Shown piece after piece: positions 54,464 to 63,492 of a stretch of 64,000 nucleotides of DNA; position 1 is the first letter of the stretch, and each line of letters starts with the position of its first letter. This DNA is from Crocosphaera sp. UHCC 0190 (GTDB taxonomy: Bacteria; Cyanobacteriota; Cyanobacteriia; Cyanobacteriales; Microcystaceae). Under the pieces are notes generated by a model. The model made no database searches. It worked only from the letters and a program-made list of their open reading frames with translations, and had not been told where the DNA came from. The translations under genes and the position numbers were made by a program. The stretch is from contig NZ_JAYGHP010000002.1 of assembly GCF_034932065.1 (NCBI RefSeq), forward strand, positions 310,001-374,000, read 5' to 3'.

Positions 54464-55810
54464 ATGGATAAAGTCATTCTAACAATTATTGCAGGAAAAC
54501 TTAAAGGACAAAAATTTGAATTTATTGAGAGAAACACCTGTATTATGGGTCGTCATCCTGACTGTTACCCCAGACTTTCTGATGACCTAGATCATAACAC
54601 AATTTCTCGTTATCATTGTCTATTAGATATTAATCCCCCTGAGATTCGGGTTAGAGATTTTGGTAGTAAAAATGGTACTTATGTTAACGATAAAAAAATT
54701 GGACAAAGAGAAGCAACTCAAACTCCAGAAGAAGGGGCAAAAATTACCTTTCCTGAATATGATTTAAAGTCAGGGGATGAACTTAAACTAAGTCAAACTA
54801 TCTTTCAAGTTGCCATTGAAACTAAGCGGGAAGTTGCCCCAACATTAAAGGTTGAAGAAATACCTAATCAACCTAAAAATAATTTTCTAAACTTACTCAA
54901 AAACCTCCTCAAACGCGCACAAACAGGAGAAGAAAACCTTAGTAATTTTAAAGACTATGAAATCATTAAAAAGCTAGGAGAGGGAGGCTTTAGTGAGGTA
55001 TTTTTAGCCCATAATAAAATTACGGGGGAAAATGTGGCTTTAAAAATGATGTTACCTCAAGTCGCGGCTAATCCTTATGCAGTAGAATTATTCTTAAGAG
55101 AAGCACAAAATACCCAAGCTTTAAATCATCCTAATATTGTTAAATTAAGGGACACAGGTTATCTAGATCAAACCTTTTTCTTTACCCTAGAATATTGTAA
55201 TGGGGGAACAGTTGAAGATTTAATGCAGCAACAAGGAGGTAAACTTTCTCTTGAGGAATCTTTAGAGATTATCTATCAAGTTTTAGATGCTTTAATTTAT
55301 GCCCATAATGTAGAAATTTCTAACTTAAAACAAGCTAACGGAACTATTGCAAAAGGCAAAGGTTTAGTGCATCGGGATATTAAACCAGCTAACATATTTT
55401 TAGTAGAAAGTCAAGGTAAAATTACAGTAAAATTGGCAGATTATGGCTTATCAAAAGCCTTTGATTTAGCTGGATTAAGCGGTCAAACCATGACGGGAAC
55501 TAAAGCAGGTACTCCCTATTTTATGCCCCGTCAACAGGTGTTAAATTTCAAATATGTACAACCAGAAGTTGATATTTGGGCAGTGGCAGCAACCCTCTAT
55601 AATATGTTGACAGGATGTTATCCCCGTGACTTAGATAATAAAGATCCTTTTCTGGCTATTTTACAAGATTTACCTATTCCTATTCGTCAACGTAATGTTA
55701 ATATTCCTCAAGGTTTAGCTGATATTATTGATCTCGCTTTACAAGATAATCCTCAACTCCATTTCAAAGAGGCGATTGCTTTTAAAAAAGCCCTATTAGA
55801 TGTGGTTTAA
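54464..55810 (+). CDS. FHA-domain Ser/Thr protein kinase
   Basis: 448 residues. An FHA domain (about 1-118) has the phosphothreonine-binding residues G29-R30, S48-R49, H51 and N70-G71. A linker leads to a Hanks-type kinase (about 165-448): glycine loop GEGGFSEVF, K194, E213, catalytic loop HRDIKPANIF at 303-312, and a magnesium motif DYG (326-328) where DFG is usual. The P+1/APE region is GTPYFMPRQQ. It may phosphorylate and then bind its own substrates. It heads a region with a toxin-antitoxin pair and a second kinase. The DYG change leaves the Asp intact, so activity is expected. Confidence 0.92.
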   Translation: MDKVILTIIAGKLKGQKFEFIERNTCIMGRHPDCYPRLSDDLDHNTISRYHCLLDINPPEIRVRDFGSKNGTYVNDKKIGQREATQTPEEGAKITFPEYDLKSGDELKLSQTIFQVAIETKREVAPTLKVEEIPNQPKNNFLNLLKNLLKRAQTGEENLSNFKDYEIIKKLGEGGFSEVFLAHNKITGENVALKMMLPQVAANPYAVELFLREAQNTQALNHPNIVKLRDTGYLDQTFFFTLEYCNGGTVEDLMQQQGGKLSLEESLEIIYQVLDALIYAHNVEISNLKQANGTIAKGKGLVHRDIKPANIFLVESQGKITVKLADYGLSKAFDLAGLSGQTMTGTKAGTPYFMPRQQVLNFKYVQPEVDIWAVAATLYNMLTGCYPRDLDNKDPFLAILQDLPIPIRQRNVNIPQGLADIIDLALQDNPQLHFKEAIAFKKALLDVV

Positions 55811-55839
55811 AAAGTTTTTAATTTGGATTGAACGGTATT

Positions 55840-55860
55840 GGGTTTAACACGGTTAAACCC
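55840..55860. repeat. palindrome GGGTTTAAC/GTTAAACCC, copy 2
   Basis: Nine-base arms with a 3-base loop, between the FHA kinase and the toxin-antitoxin pair. It lies just upstream of an extended -10 box (TGTATAAT, 55873-55880). Confidence 0.8.
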
Positions 55861-55909
55861 CTACAGAAATGTTGTATAATAGAAAAATCCGTAACTGTTA
55901 ACTCAAATC

Positions 55910-56149
55910 ATGAATGCTTTTAAATACAAACTAACAATTAAAAACGGTAAACTTGATTTGCCTACCTTAGATTTACCTGAAGGAACTATTGTCGAAGCAA
56001 TCTTATTAGTTAATGAACAACCACAAAAAGAAGTAGATGAAACAGAATATTTACTGTCAACAGAAGCCAATCGTCGTCATCTAATGGAAGCATTAGATGA
56101 ACTAAAAGAACCTCAGAACTATATTTATGTTGATCCTGCAAACTTATGA
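55910..56149 (+). CDS. antitoxin of YoeB-type pair
   Basis: 79 residues. The first 35 residues form a beta-rich AbrB-like stretch (FKYKLTIKNGKLDLPTLDL, then PEGTIVEAILLV); the C-terminal part has the Phd/YefM toxin-binding pattern (YLLSTEANRRHLMEALDEL). It should wrap and neutralise the toxin and repress the operon. The ATGA overlap with the toxin gene shows coupling. A good extended -10 box (TGTATAAT) lies 30 bases before the ATG. Confidence 0.82.
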   Translation: MNAFKYKLTIKNGKLDLPTLDLPEGTIVEAILLVNEQPQKEVDETEYLLSTEANRRHLMEALDELKEPQNYIYVDPANL

Positions 56150-56403
56150 GAAAAATTGCCTTTTTACTGCGAGGTTTTGATGAGTTTAACAAATGGGCAG
56201 TAGAAGATAAGAAAATTTACGCCAAAATTATTACCCTGATCAAAGATATTCAACGAGATCCCTTTTCTGGTTTAGGAAAACCAGAAGCCTTAAAATATGA
56301 TTTATCAGGTTTATGGTCACGACGTATTACAGATGAACATCGCTTGGTTTATAGTGTTACTGATGAAGATATTGTCATTGTTTCCTGTCGATTTCATTAC
56401 TAA
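56146..56403 (+). CDS. YoeB/Txe family mRNA interferase toxin
   Basis: 85 residues with the YoeB fold: FLLRGFDEFNKWAVEDKKI, then DIQRDPFSGLGKPEALKYDL, SGLWSRRITDEHRLVYSV and the C-terminal CRFHY. The catalytic set of YoeB (Glu in KPEALK, Arg in SRRI, and the final His-Tyr) is complete, so it should cleave mRNA on the ribosome. It overlaps the antitoxin gene by four bases. Confidence 0.93.
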   Translation: MRKIAFLLRGFDEFNKWAVEDKKIYAKIITLIKDIQRDPFSGLGKPEALKYDLSGLWSRRITDEHRLVYSVTDEDIVIVSCRFHY

Positions 56404-56522
56404 TTATAATTAAGGGTGTTGGGTTTAACACTGTTATGTCCGTTATTTTATTGATTATCTATATGTCCGTTGTATTGTATAATCGAAAAATCCATAAATT
56501 TTAACCCATAGCTGCCGTGTTA

Positions 56523-57929
56523 ATGAGACATCTCAACCCTGGCGAAACTCTCCAAAATGGACGTTACACTATCAATAGTATCTTAGGTGCTGGTGGTTTT
56601 GGTATTACTTATCTCGCAATAGAAAACCTATCAGGAACTCAACTCGCTATCAAAACTTTAAATGCTACCGTACAAGGTAAACCTAATTTTAGTGATTTAC
56701 AAAATCAGTTTATTAAAGAAGCATTTTTATTAGCTAAATGTAGTCATCCTCATGTTGTTACCGTTCATAATGTTTTTAATGAAGATGGACTTTGGTATAT
56801 GGTCATGGAATATATCAAAGGTTATGATTTATCTGTCTATTTACAACAAAAAGGTATCTTAAAAGAAAATGATGGTTTAACTATTATTCAAAAAATCGGA
56901 GAAGCTTTAATTTATGTTCATTCTCAAGGTTTTTTACATCGAGATATTAAACCCCATAATATTTTATTACCTCCTAATACTTTAGAAGCAAAGTTAATTG
57001 ATTTTGGTATAGCAAGAGAGTTTACCGCAGGTGAAACCCGTACCCATACTGGTTATTTAACGGAAGGCTATGCACCTCCTGAACAATACGAAGAAAAGGC
57101 AAAAAGGGACACTTATACAGATGTTTATGCCTTAGCTGCTACCTTGTATAATATCTTAACTGATCAGGTTCCTATTCCCGCACAGTATCGCAGTTATGCT
57201 GCTTTACCTCCTCCTCAACAGTTTAATAATAAAATTAGCGATCGCGTTAATAATGCTATCCTAAAAGGGATGGAATTAAAACCCGCAAACCGTCCACAAA
57301 CTATTCAAGAATTTTTATCATTATTATCCCCCATTAATAAGGGGGGACAAAGGGGGGATAAACCTGTACAAAAACCCCGTAGAGACGTTATATATAACGT
57401 CTCTACACCTGTTAATAATGTCCCCACACCCCAACAAAAAAGGGAGGATTTATCATCAGATAGAAATGTAGATTATGGTAGATTAAGGGACTTCTTAAAA
57501 GCAGGAAAATGGCAAGAAGCAGACAAAGAAACAGCTAAGGTAATGCTTCAAGCAGCAAACCCCAGCGAGAATGGATGGTTAAGAGAGGACGATATAGATA
57601 ACTTCCCCTGCACCGATTTACGCACCATAAATCAGCTTTGGTTAGACTATAGTGAGGGTAAATTTGGCTTTAGTGTCCAAAAGGAAATTTACCAACGTTT
57701 AGGAGGCACAAGATATTATAATCAGAAGGTCTGGCAAGCTTTCGGCGATCAGGTCGGATGGCGTAAAGGAGGTAGTTGGTTATCTTACAAAGATATTACA
57801 TTTAATACATCAGGTGGTGTGGGACACCTCCCTGTATACCTCAGATGTTGTTGGTGTGTCTTTGGGATGGGATGGATGCGGATGGAATACTGCGGATTGT
57901 GGTCTCTTCTCTCGCGTCGAGACTTGTAA
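56523..57929 (+). CDS. Ser/Thr protein kinase fused to GUN4 domain
   Basis: 468 residues from ATG 56523 (GTG 56517 also possible). Hanks kinase (about 14-265) with GAGGFGITY, K44, HRDIKPHNILL and DFGIARE; a low-complexity linker (about 266-318) coded by inserted palindromic repeats; then a GUN4 domain (about 318-440) with GRLRDFLKAGKWQEADKET, CTDLRTINQLWLDYS and GWRKGGSWLSYKDITFNTS. GUN4 binds tetrapyrroles, so porphyrin-regulated kinase activity is a natural idea but unproven. The last 35 residues are Trp/Cys/Gly-rich and the same DNA gives GUN4-tail-like text in all three frames, so the end may be frameshifted (see findings). The promoter region resembles that of the antitoxin gene (TGTATAAT, 56476-56483). 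Confidence 0.88.
   Translation: MRHLNPGETLQNGRYTINSILGAGGFGITYLAIENLSGTQLAIKTLNATVQGKPNFSDLQNQFIKEAFLLAKCSHPHVVTVHNVFNEDGLWYMVMEYIKGYDLSVYLQQKGILKENDGLTIIQKIGEALIYVHSQGFLHRDIKPHNILLPPNTLEAKLIDFGIAREFTAGETRTHTGYLTEGYAPPEQYEEKAKRDTYTDVYALAATLYNILTDQVPIPAQYRSYAALPPPQQFNNKISDRVNNAILKGMELKPANRPQTIQEFLSLLSPINKGGQRGDKPVQKPRRDVIYNVSTPVNNVPTPQQKREDLSSDRNVDYGRLRDFLKAGKWQEADKETAKVMLQAANPSENGWLREDDIDNFPCTDLRTINQLWLDYSEGKFGFSVQKEIYQRLGGTRYYNQKVWQAFGDQVGWRKGGSWLSYKDITFNTSGGVGHLPVYLRCCWCVFGMGWMRMEYCGLWSLLSRRDL
57379..57406. repeat. 28-bp palindrome inside the kinase-GUN4 gene
   Basis: Perfect arms GTAGAGACGTTATA/TATAACGTCTCTAC, within the reading frame of the linker. The same repeat family lies between genes at 42767. 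A second repeat type (ccccattaataaggggggac) sits just before it at about 57330, so the linker was built from mobile repeats. Confidence 0.85.
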
Positions 57930-58060
57930 ACTGTAACATATCAGGCTTGTAGAAAATTTTTAAGAATTATTAATCAGTATTTTTGCTCGAAATCATGCGG
58001 GTTGCGGGTTTTCGGTATTCCTGCCTTGGGAACAGCTAAACAGGATGCAGAGGCTACTGT
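57930..58060. other. short region between the kinase-GUN4 and Uma2 genes
   Basis: 131 bases between convergent genes. Alternative reading frames of the GUN4 tail run into its first 30 bases. The rest has no clear feature. Confidence 0.4.
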
Positions 58061-58663
58061 TTACCAGATCTTAGCCATCACCAACTCAAACCCTAACAAT
58101 TCAGGCTCACCGCTCACAGTTTGGGGATCGTTCAAAATTTCTGATTCTTGATTAGGACGATAGATATACACTGTGCGGTTTTGGCGATCAATTAACCAGC
58201 CCAATAAAGTACCATTAGCAATATATTCCTCCATCTTTTTCTGCAAACTGGACACTGTATCACTGGCAGAACGTAATTCAATAACAAAATCGGGACAAAT
58301 AGGGGCAAAAGACGCTTTCTGTTTTTCTGTTAAAGCATTCCAGCGTTCCAATTTAATCCAAGCAGCATCGGGAGAACGAGTTGCACCATTGGGCAGAGTA
58401 AAGCCCGCACTAGAATCAAACCCAAGCCCTGTCCCATCGAGTTCTGACCAGTTCCAAAGTTGGGCAGCAATATTAAAATTCCGATTACCCGTATCCGAAA
58501 AAGCAGGAGCCATAACGATTACTTCTCCACTCGAATTACGTTCAATACGTAAATCTCGATTCGCTAAACAAAATTCATAAAATTGCTCCTCCGTCATCGG
58601 CATAATCCAAGGAATATCAATCATCATAGAAGCCGGAGTCGCTTGTACAAGTAATGTCGTCAT
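58061..58663 (-). CDS. Uma2 family endonuclease-fold protein
   Basis: 200 residues, same family as the gene at 40780 but a different branch. Core: SGEVIVMAPAFSDTGNRNFN, RSPDAAWIKLERW with the family Asp, and PDFVIELRSASDTVSSLQKK with the Glu and a downstream Lys, then EYIANGTLLGWLIDRQNRTV. The PD-(D/E)XK fold is expected; function in cells is unknown. These genes are often near mobile or repeat-rich regions, as here. Confidence 0.9.
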   Translation of the reverse strand: MTTLLVQATPASMMIDIPWIMPMTEEQFYEFCLANRDLRIERNSSGEVIVMAPAFSDTGNRNFNIAAQLWNWSELDGTGLGFDSSAGFTLPNGATRSPDAAWIKLERWNALTEKQKASFAPICPDFVIELRSASDTVSSLQKKMEEYIANGTLLGWLIDRQNRTVYIYRPNQESEILNDPQTVSGEPELLGFELVMAKIW

Positions 58664-58941
58664 TTTTACCTCTACCCAAGAATTGAATTTATTAATAACT
58701 TAATATCATTCTGAACCCATCACCCTTCAATTCTATTATAAGCTATTCTAAAAAACTTCTAATCAATCCATCTTTGATAAGTTTGACAATGAACTCAAAA
58801 ACTGCGACATTTTAAATATTAAGGGGTTTGGGTTTAACAGTGTTAAACCTCTACGGGTTTGTTATAATTAGACTTTAATGACTCAAAAAAACAATAAAAC
58901 CCCCAGAGTTTATTGTCAAAACCCAACTAAGGAAACCATCT
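58664..58941. other. 278-bp region upstream of tldD with palindrome copy 3
   Basis: Carries the GGTTTAACA/TGTTAAACC palindrome at 58831-58849 and the promoters of tldD and the divergent Uma2 gene. A TTATAAT-like box is near 58862. No gene is seen. Confidence 0.5.
58831..58849. repeat. palindrome GGTTTAACA/TGTTAAACC, copy 3
   Basis: Nine-base arms around one G, in the tldD upstream region. Same family as 40737 and 55840; all three are preceded by T/G-rich sequence and followed by CCTCTACGG or CCCCTA. Confidence 0.8.
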
Positions 58942-60411
58942 ATGTCACCCACCCTGTTAATATCTAAAGAACTTCCTCAATTAACCTATCAATCTAGCCG
59001 CGATCGCTTTGACAATAGCTGGCAAGAACCCCTATCAACCTTATTAGGATTAGGAAGGGCTGCGGGGGCAGATTTTTTAGAAATCTTCCTAGAACGGGTT
59101 AATTATATCAGTTCTTTAGCCGAAGAAGATGCCATTACTAGCATTTCTCCCCGTCTTTCTACTGGGGCAGGAATCCGAATATTTAAAGGCAAAGCAGACT
59201 GTTATGTAAGTACCAATGATGTCTCTTTTATCGGGTTAAAAACCGCCCTAGAAAAAGGGTTATCAATATTAGGTTTAAGCTTACCATCTCCTAATGCTTA
59301 TATCCCAGAAATCAACTTAGAATTATTACGAGATTATGCTGCCACGAAAGATAAAGAACTTTGGTTGCCGAACTGTAGTTCCATCGAAGAAACAGGCAAA
59401 GTTTTATTAGATGCTAACCATAAATTAGCGCAAAAAGCCTCTCATATTCAGTCCCGTCGTGCCATGTATTTTCGAGACTGGCAAGAAATTTTAGTCGCTG
59501 CAAGTGATGGCACCTTTGCCAGAGATATCCGTCTTACTCAATCAGTTGGTTATTCCTTATTCTGTGCAGATGGAACTCACCGCGCTTCCATGAGTAAACG
59601 GTTTGGGGATACCAGTGATCCTTATTTCTTGCGACAATGGGACTATGAAACCGCCGCAGAAAGTGTCGCAGAATCAGCCGGAAAAATGCTTTATGCTGAT
59701 TTTGTCGAGTCAGGAAATTATCCTATTGTTATGGCCAATGAATTTGGTGGGGTAATTTTTCACGAAGCTTGTGGACATCTCTTAGAAACAACACAAATTG
59801 AACATAAAACGACGCCTTTTATGGAGAAAAAAGGCGAAAAAATTGCCCATGAAAATTTAACCGCTTGGGATGAAGGGCGTTCTGATAAAGCCTTTGGTAC
59901 AGTGGATATGGATGATGAAGGAATGCCCACTCAACGCACCCTATTAATTGAAAACGGCATCCTCAAGAACTTTTTAGCAGATCGCACCGGATCGCTGCGT
60001 ACAGGTCATCCTCGCACGGGTAGCGGTCGTCGTCAAAGTTATGCCTATGCTGCGGCTTCTCGGATGCGAAATACTTATATTGCCCCTGGAAATTATTCTA
60101 TTGATGATATCTTTTCTTCGGTAGATAAGGGTATTTATTGTAAACAAATGGGAGGGGGAAGTGTTGGTGCAACGGGTGAATTTAATTTCTCTGTTTCTGA
60201 AGCTTATTTGATTGAAAATGGCCAGGTAACTAAACCCTTAAAAGGAGCAACTTTAATCGGAACTGCTAAAGATATTATGAATGAAATATCTATGTGTTCC
60301 CAAGATTTAGGACTTGCTCCAGGGTTCTGTGGATCTGTCAGTGGTAGCATTTATGTTACTGTTGGTCAGCCTCATTTAAAAGTAGATAAAATCACCGTTG
60401 GCGGTCGATAA
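58942..60411 (+). CDS. tldD: TldD family metalloprotease subunit
   Basis: 489 residues, normal for TldD. The zinc motif HEACGHLLE in [18 protein letters not shown] (near 275) is the HExxxH site, with the conserved C-terminal block [20 protein letters not shown]. With PmbA/TldE it forms the protease that trims short peptides, such as microcin and antitoxin fragments. tldE is not adjacent. A 26-bp palindrome follows the gene. Confidence 0.93.
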   Translation: MSPTLLISKELPQLTYQSSRDRFDNSWQEPLSTLLGLGRAAGADFLEIFLERVNYISSLAEEDAITSISPRLSTGAGIRIFKGKADCYVSTNDVSFIGLKTALEKGLSILGLSLPSPNAYIPEINLELLRDYAATKDKELWLPNCSSIEETGKVLLDANHKLAQKASHIQSRRAMYFRDWQEILVAASDGTFARDIRLTQSVGYSLFCADGTHRASMSKRFGDTSDPYFLRQWDYETAAESVAESAGKMLYADFVESGNYPIVMANEFGGVIFHEACGHLLETTQIEHKTTPFMEKKGEKIAHENLTAWDEGRSDKAFGTVDMDDEGMPTQRTLLIENGILKNFLADRTGSLRTGHPRTGSGRRQSYAYAAASRMRNTYIAPGNYSIDDIFSSVDKGIYCKQMGGGSVGATGEFNFSVSEAYLIENGQVTKPLKGATLIGTAKDIMNEISMCSQDLGLAPGFCGSVSGSIYVTVGQPHLKVDKITVGGR

Positions 60412-60424
60412 TATCCACAATTTG

Positions 60425-60450
60425 TAGGGACAATTCATGAATTGTCCCTA
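60425..60450. repeat. palindrome TAGGGACAATTCA/TGAATTGTCCCTA
   Basis: A perfect 26-bp palindrome 14 bases after the tldD stop and 30 bases before a DUF29 gene. A common cyanobacterial repeat; it may also slow transcription. Confidence 0.8.
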
Positions 60451-60479
60451 TGGCACTTTTGAGTTTAATATTAAGTTAA

Positions 60480-60956
60480 ATGATAAATTATACGGTTACA
60501 AATTTAAAACAACTCTACGATTTTGATGATTTTCAATGGCTTGAAGAAACGGTTAAGTTACTCAAAAACAAGCAATTTAATAAGTTAGATTTAGAAAATT
60601 TAATAGAGGAGTTAGAGGACTTGGGAAAAGAAAAGAAAAATGCTGTTGCTAGTTTATTGGAACAGGTGATTCGTCATTTATTATTACTGCAATATTGGAC
60701 AGAAGAAAGAGAATATAATTTAGTTCATTGGCAAGGAGAAATTTACACATTTAGAGTTCAATTAAGACGAAAACTGACCACAAATTTGCATAATTATTTA
60801 GAATCAGAATTAAATGAAATTTATGAAGATGCGTTAGGTTTTGTGAAAATCAAGACCCAAAATACAGTAAAATTTCCTTTAGAATGTCCCTACTCTCTTG
60901 ATCAGCTACTTAGTCAGGAATGGCTGCCATCATTGTCTTTAAGAAGTATTACCTAA
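60480..60956 (+). CDS. DUF29 family protein
   Basis: 158 residues of the same subtype as 28262: FQWLEETVKLLKNKQFNKLD, LENLIEELEDLGKEKKNA, HLLLLQYWTEER and CPYSLDQLLSQEWLPS. The strong shared text suggests a duplication. Function unknown. It lies upstream of a decayed restriction-modification locus. Confidence 0.9.
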   Translation: MINYTVTNLKQLYDFDDFQWLEETVKLLKNKQFNKLDLENLIEELEDLGKEKKNAVASLLEQVIRHLLLLQYWTEEREYNLVHWQGEIYTFRVQLRRKLTTNLHNYLESELNEIYEDALGFVKIKTQNTVKFPLECPYSLDQLLSQEWLPSLSLRSIT

Positions 60957-60962
60957 AAATGT

Positions 60963-61390
60963 ATGAATAGACTCTATGATTATTATGATAACAAAGAAGA
61001 GTTAGTACAGAAATATTAGAAAGAAAAAATAATATACGAATACCTGAATATATTCCTAAAGACTTAACGGAAATTTATCAAACTTGTAGAATAATAGATG
61101 AGTTTCTCGAAGATCATTTTAAGATAAATTATCAGTCTCTATCTATGTCAGATATAAATGGTAAAATCGATCAGATCTTATTTAAGTTTAAAAAAGAAGT
61201 CTTAGAAACTTTAGGCAAAGAAAAACAAAAGTTTAGGAAAGTAAGTACAGAAGAAAGGAAAAGATTTAAAAACATATTTGAGTTTTCTAAAAGTGAGAAC
61301 TTGTATTTATCGAATATATATACTCGATTTATATCAGAAAAATTGGGACATAAATTTGAAGAAATTGCCAACTTAAGCAGAAATGTATAG
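60963..61390 (+). pseudogene. decayed gene upstream of the methyltransferase, perhaps a restriction enzyme
   Basis: An ATG at 60963 opens a frame that stops after 18 codons (MNRLYDYYDNKEELVQKY). A second frame, open from 60992, continues with ERKNNIRIPEYIPKDLTEIY and runs through an internal ATG at 61145 to a stop at 61390. Joined by a frameshift near 60995-61010 they would give about 140 residues of a charged helical protein with no C-terminal half. Position directly before a cytosine methyltransferase suggests the N-terminus of its restriction partner, but I recognise no nuclease motif. The 81-residue piece from 61145 could be translated on its own. Confidence 0.5.
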
Positions 61391-61452
61391 TTGATTTTAA
61401 TGAGAATCTAAAGTATAATTAAAACAGAGAAAAAGTTATATAAAATAAGCTA

Positions 61453-62722
61453 ATGAAAAAAGTCACCCTAGAACAAGCTTCAGAAATTTTAGGGATTTCT
61501 CCTAATTCACTTCGGACTTGGGAAAAGAAAAAACTAATTCAAGGAAAAAATAATAATAATACTCGATTTTTTGACTTAGAACTCATTAAATTAGTTCATA
61601 ATAATTTAATGGGCAAATCCCAAGAAGTCGGGTTTGGAATTTTAAAATCTTCAAAAAAAACTGACTTAAAGACCATTGAATTATTTGCGGGTTGTGGAGG
61701 AATGGCACTAGGTTTAGAAAATGCAGGACTCAATCACGAATTATTGGTAGAAGTATCCAAAGATTGCGTTGATACCTTACAAATAAATCGTCCTAATTGG
61801 CAAATAATACAAGAAGATATTAGCAAGATAGACTTTAGACCCTATTATGGTAAAATAGATATTGTATCGGGTGGTTTTCCTTGTCAAGCCTTTAGTTATG
61901 CAGGAAAAGGAAAAGGATTTGAAGATACAAGAGGAACCTTGTTTTTTGAATTTGCCCGTTGTTTGTCAGAAGTCAAACCCAAAATGGCGATCGCAGAAAA
62001 TGTGAGAGGTTTACTGAGTCATGAAAAAGGAAAAACCCTCTCAATTATCTTAGAATGCTTACAAAAATTAGGATATAATCCCTACTATGAAATTGTCAGC
62101 GCACAATTTTTAGATGTTCCCCAAAAGCGGGATAGACTAATTATTATTGCTTGTCGTCAAGACTTAAATCTTATTCCGATTTTTCCTAAAAACAAGAATT
62201 ATACTATTGCTTTAAGAGAAGCCTTAAAAGACTGTCCAAACTCCCTAGGTGTTGAATATAATTCTCGTAAAAAATCCATCATGGAATTAGTCCCCCCCCG
62301 GTGGAAACTGGAAAAGTTTACCCCTAGAAATTCAAAAAGCATACATGAAAAATAGCTTTTATAAAGAAGGAGGAAGAACAGGGTTTGCCAAACGTTTATC
62401 CTGGGATGAACCTTGTTTAACTATTACTTGTAGTCCCGCACAAACCCAAACAGAAAGATGTCATCCTGACCAAACTAGACCCCTAACTATTAGAGAATAT
62501 GCAAGAGTTCAAACCTTTCCTGATAACTGGCAATTTAGCGGTTCTATAACCTCACAATATCGACAAATTGGTAATGCTGTTCCTGTGAATATGGCTTATC
62601 ATGTAGGAAGATGTCTTATTAAAATGCTAACCGAGAAACTAGATAAAAAGACAATTATAGAAAGCATTAAAAGCCCCAAAAATCAAGTTAAACAATTATC
62701 AATTCCTGGATTAAATCTTTAG
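61453..62722 (+). pseudogene. DNA (cytosine-5) methyltransferase with frameshift at C8 tract
   Basis: Two frames together make one 422-residue enzyme. Part 1 (61453-62355) has a MerR-like helix-turn-helix (residues 1-45, LEQASEILGISPNSLRTWEKK), then motif I ELFAGCGGMALG, motif IV SGGFPCQAFS (catalytic Cys), motif VI ENVRGL and motif VIII QFLDVPQKRDRLI. Part 2 carries RLSWDEPCLTITCS, motif IX RPLTIREYARVQTFPD and motif X GNAVPVNMA. At 62292-62299 eight C residues break the frame; with seven, the text reads VPPGGNWKSLP, the normal family sequence. Without part 2 it lacks target recognition and motif X. So the gene is off by +1, phase-variable, or has a sequencing error. Confidence 0.88.
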
Positions 62723-62781
62723 TATCATTAGGATATGATATTAATAGAGATTATTATCCTTGACAACTTCCGATCTAAATA

Positions 62782-63492
62782 ATGGCTTTCTTAGACCCTC
62801 GACGAGACAAACAACTACGAAATTTCATCCAAAAACTCGGTTTATCTGATACCATTTCAGTCGACTGGGAATTACTCGATTTAGCCTTAACTCATCCCAC
62901 AATTTCCAGAGATAAAAATTATCAACAACTAGAATTTGTCGGGGATTCCGTGGTCAGATTAGTTGCGGCTGAGGTACTATTAGAAAACTATCCTAACGCA
63001 CTGGTTGGAGAATTTGCCGCCATTCGTTCCATGTTGGTCAGCGATCGCGCCTTAGCGGAGTTTGCAGAGAGTTACGGGTTAGATCGCTATCTCCTCATCT
63101 CAGAAAGTGCGGCCCAGGATAAAATTGGCCGTGTATCTTGGTTAGCAGATGCCTTTGAAGGAGTATTAGGCGCGCTTTATTTAAGCACCCACACCATGAA
63201 TTTGGTGCGTCCTTGGTTAGACCCCCTTTTAATTGCCAAAGCGGTTGAAATTCGTCAAGATCCCGCCCTGCAAAACTATAAAGATGCCCTACAGGAATGG
63301 ACACAAGCCCAATACAAAATGCTGCCAGACTATCGGGTCACAGAACAACCCTTGAGCGGTGACATGGAGGCACGCTTTCTGGCCGAAGTTTGGCTAAAAG
63401 ACCGTAAATTAGGCACAGGTCAGGGCCGTTCCAAAAAATTAGCAGAGCAAGCGGCCGCTAAAGAAGCCTTTTTTGCCGTCGTGCATCAATAA
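62782..63492 (+). CDS. rnc: ribonuclease III
   Basis: 236 residues. RNase III domain (about 10-155) with signature LEFVGDSVVRL and the metal-binding acidic pair in ADAFEGVLGALYL; dsRNA-binding domain (about 165-233) ending KLAEQAAAKEAFF. It processes rRNA and antisense duplexes. The signature reads FVGDSV where many family members have FLGDAV. Its TAA is immediately followed by the stop of the convergent gene, with no base between. Confidence 0.95.
   Translation: MAFLDPRRDKQLRNFIQKLGLSDTISVDWELLDLALTHPTISRDKNYQQLEFVGDSVVRLVAAEVLLENYPNALVGEFAAIRSMLVSDRALAEFAESYGLDRYLLISESAAQDKIGRVSWLADAFEGVLGALYLSTHTMNLVRPWLDPLLIAKAVEIRQDPALQNYKDALQEWTQAQYKMLPDYRVTEQPLSGDMEARFLAEVWLKDRKLGTGQGRSKKLAEQAAAKEAFFAVVHQ

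Noticed and set aside
57770-57960. Variable region of a diversity-generating retroelement at the GUN4 tail
   Set aside because: No reverse transcriptase or template repeat nearby and no C-type lectin fold text.
62345-62722. Stand-alone 125-residue protein
   Set aside because: It is the C-terminal third of the frameshifted methyltransferase; its apparent start Met is an internal residue.
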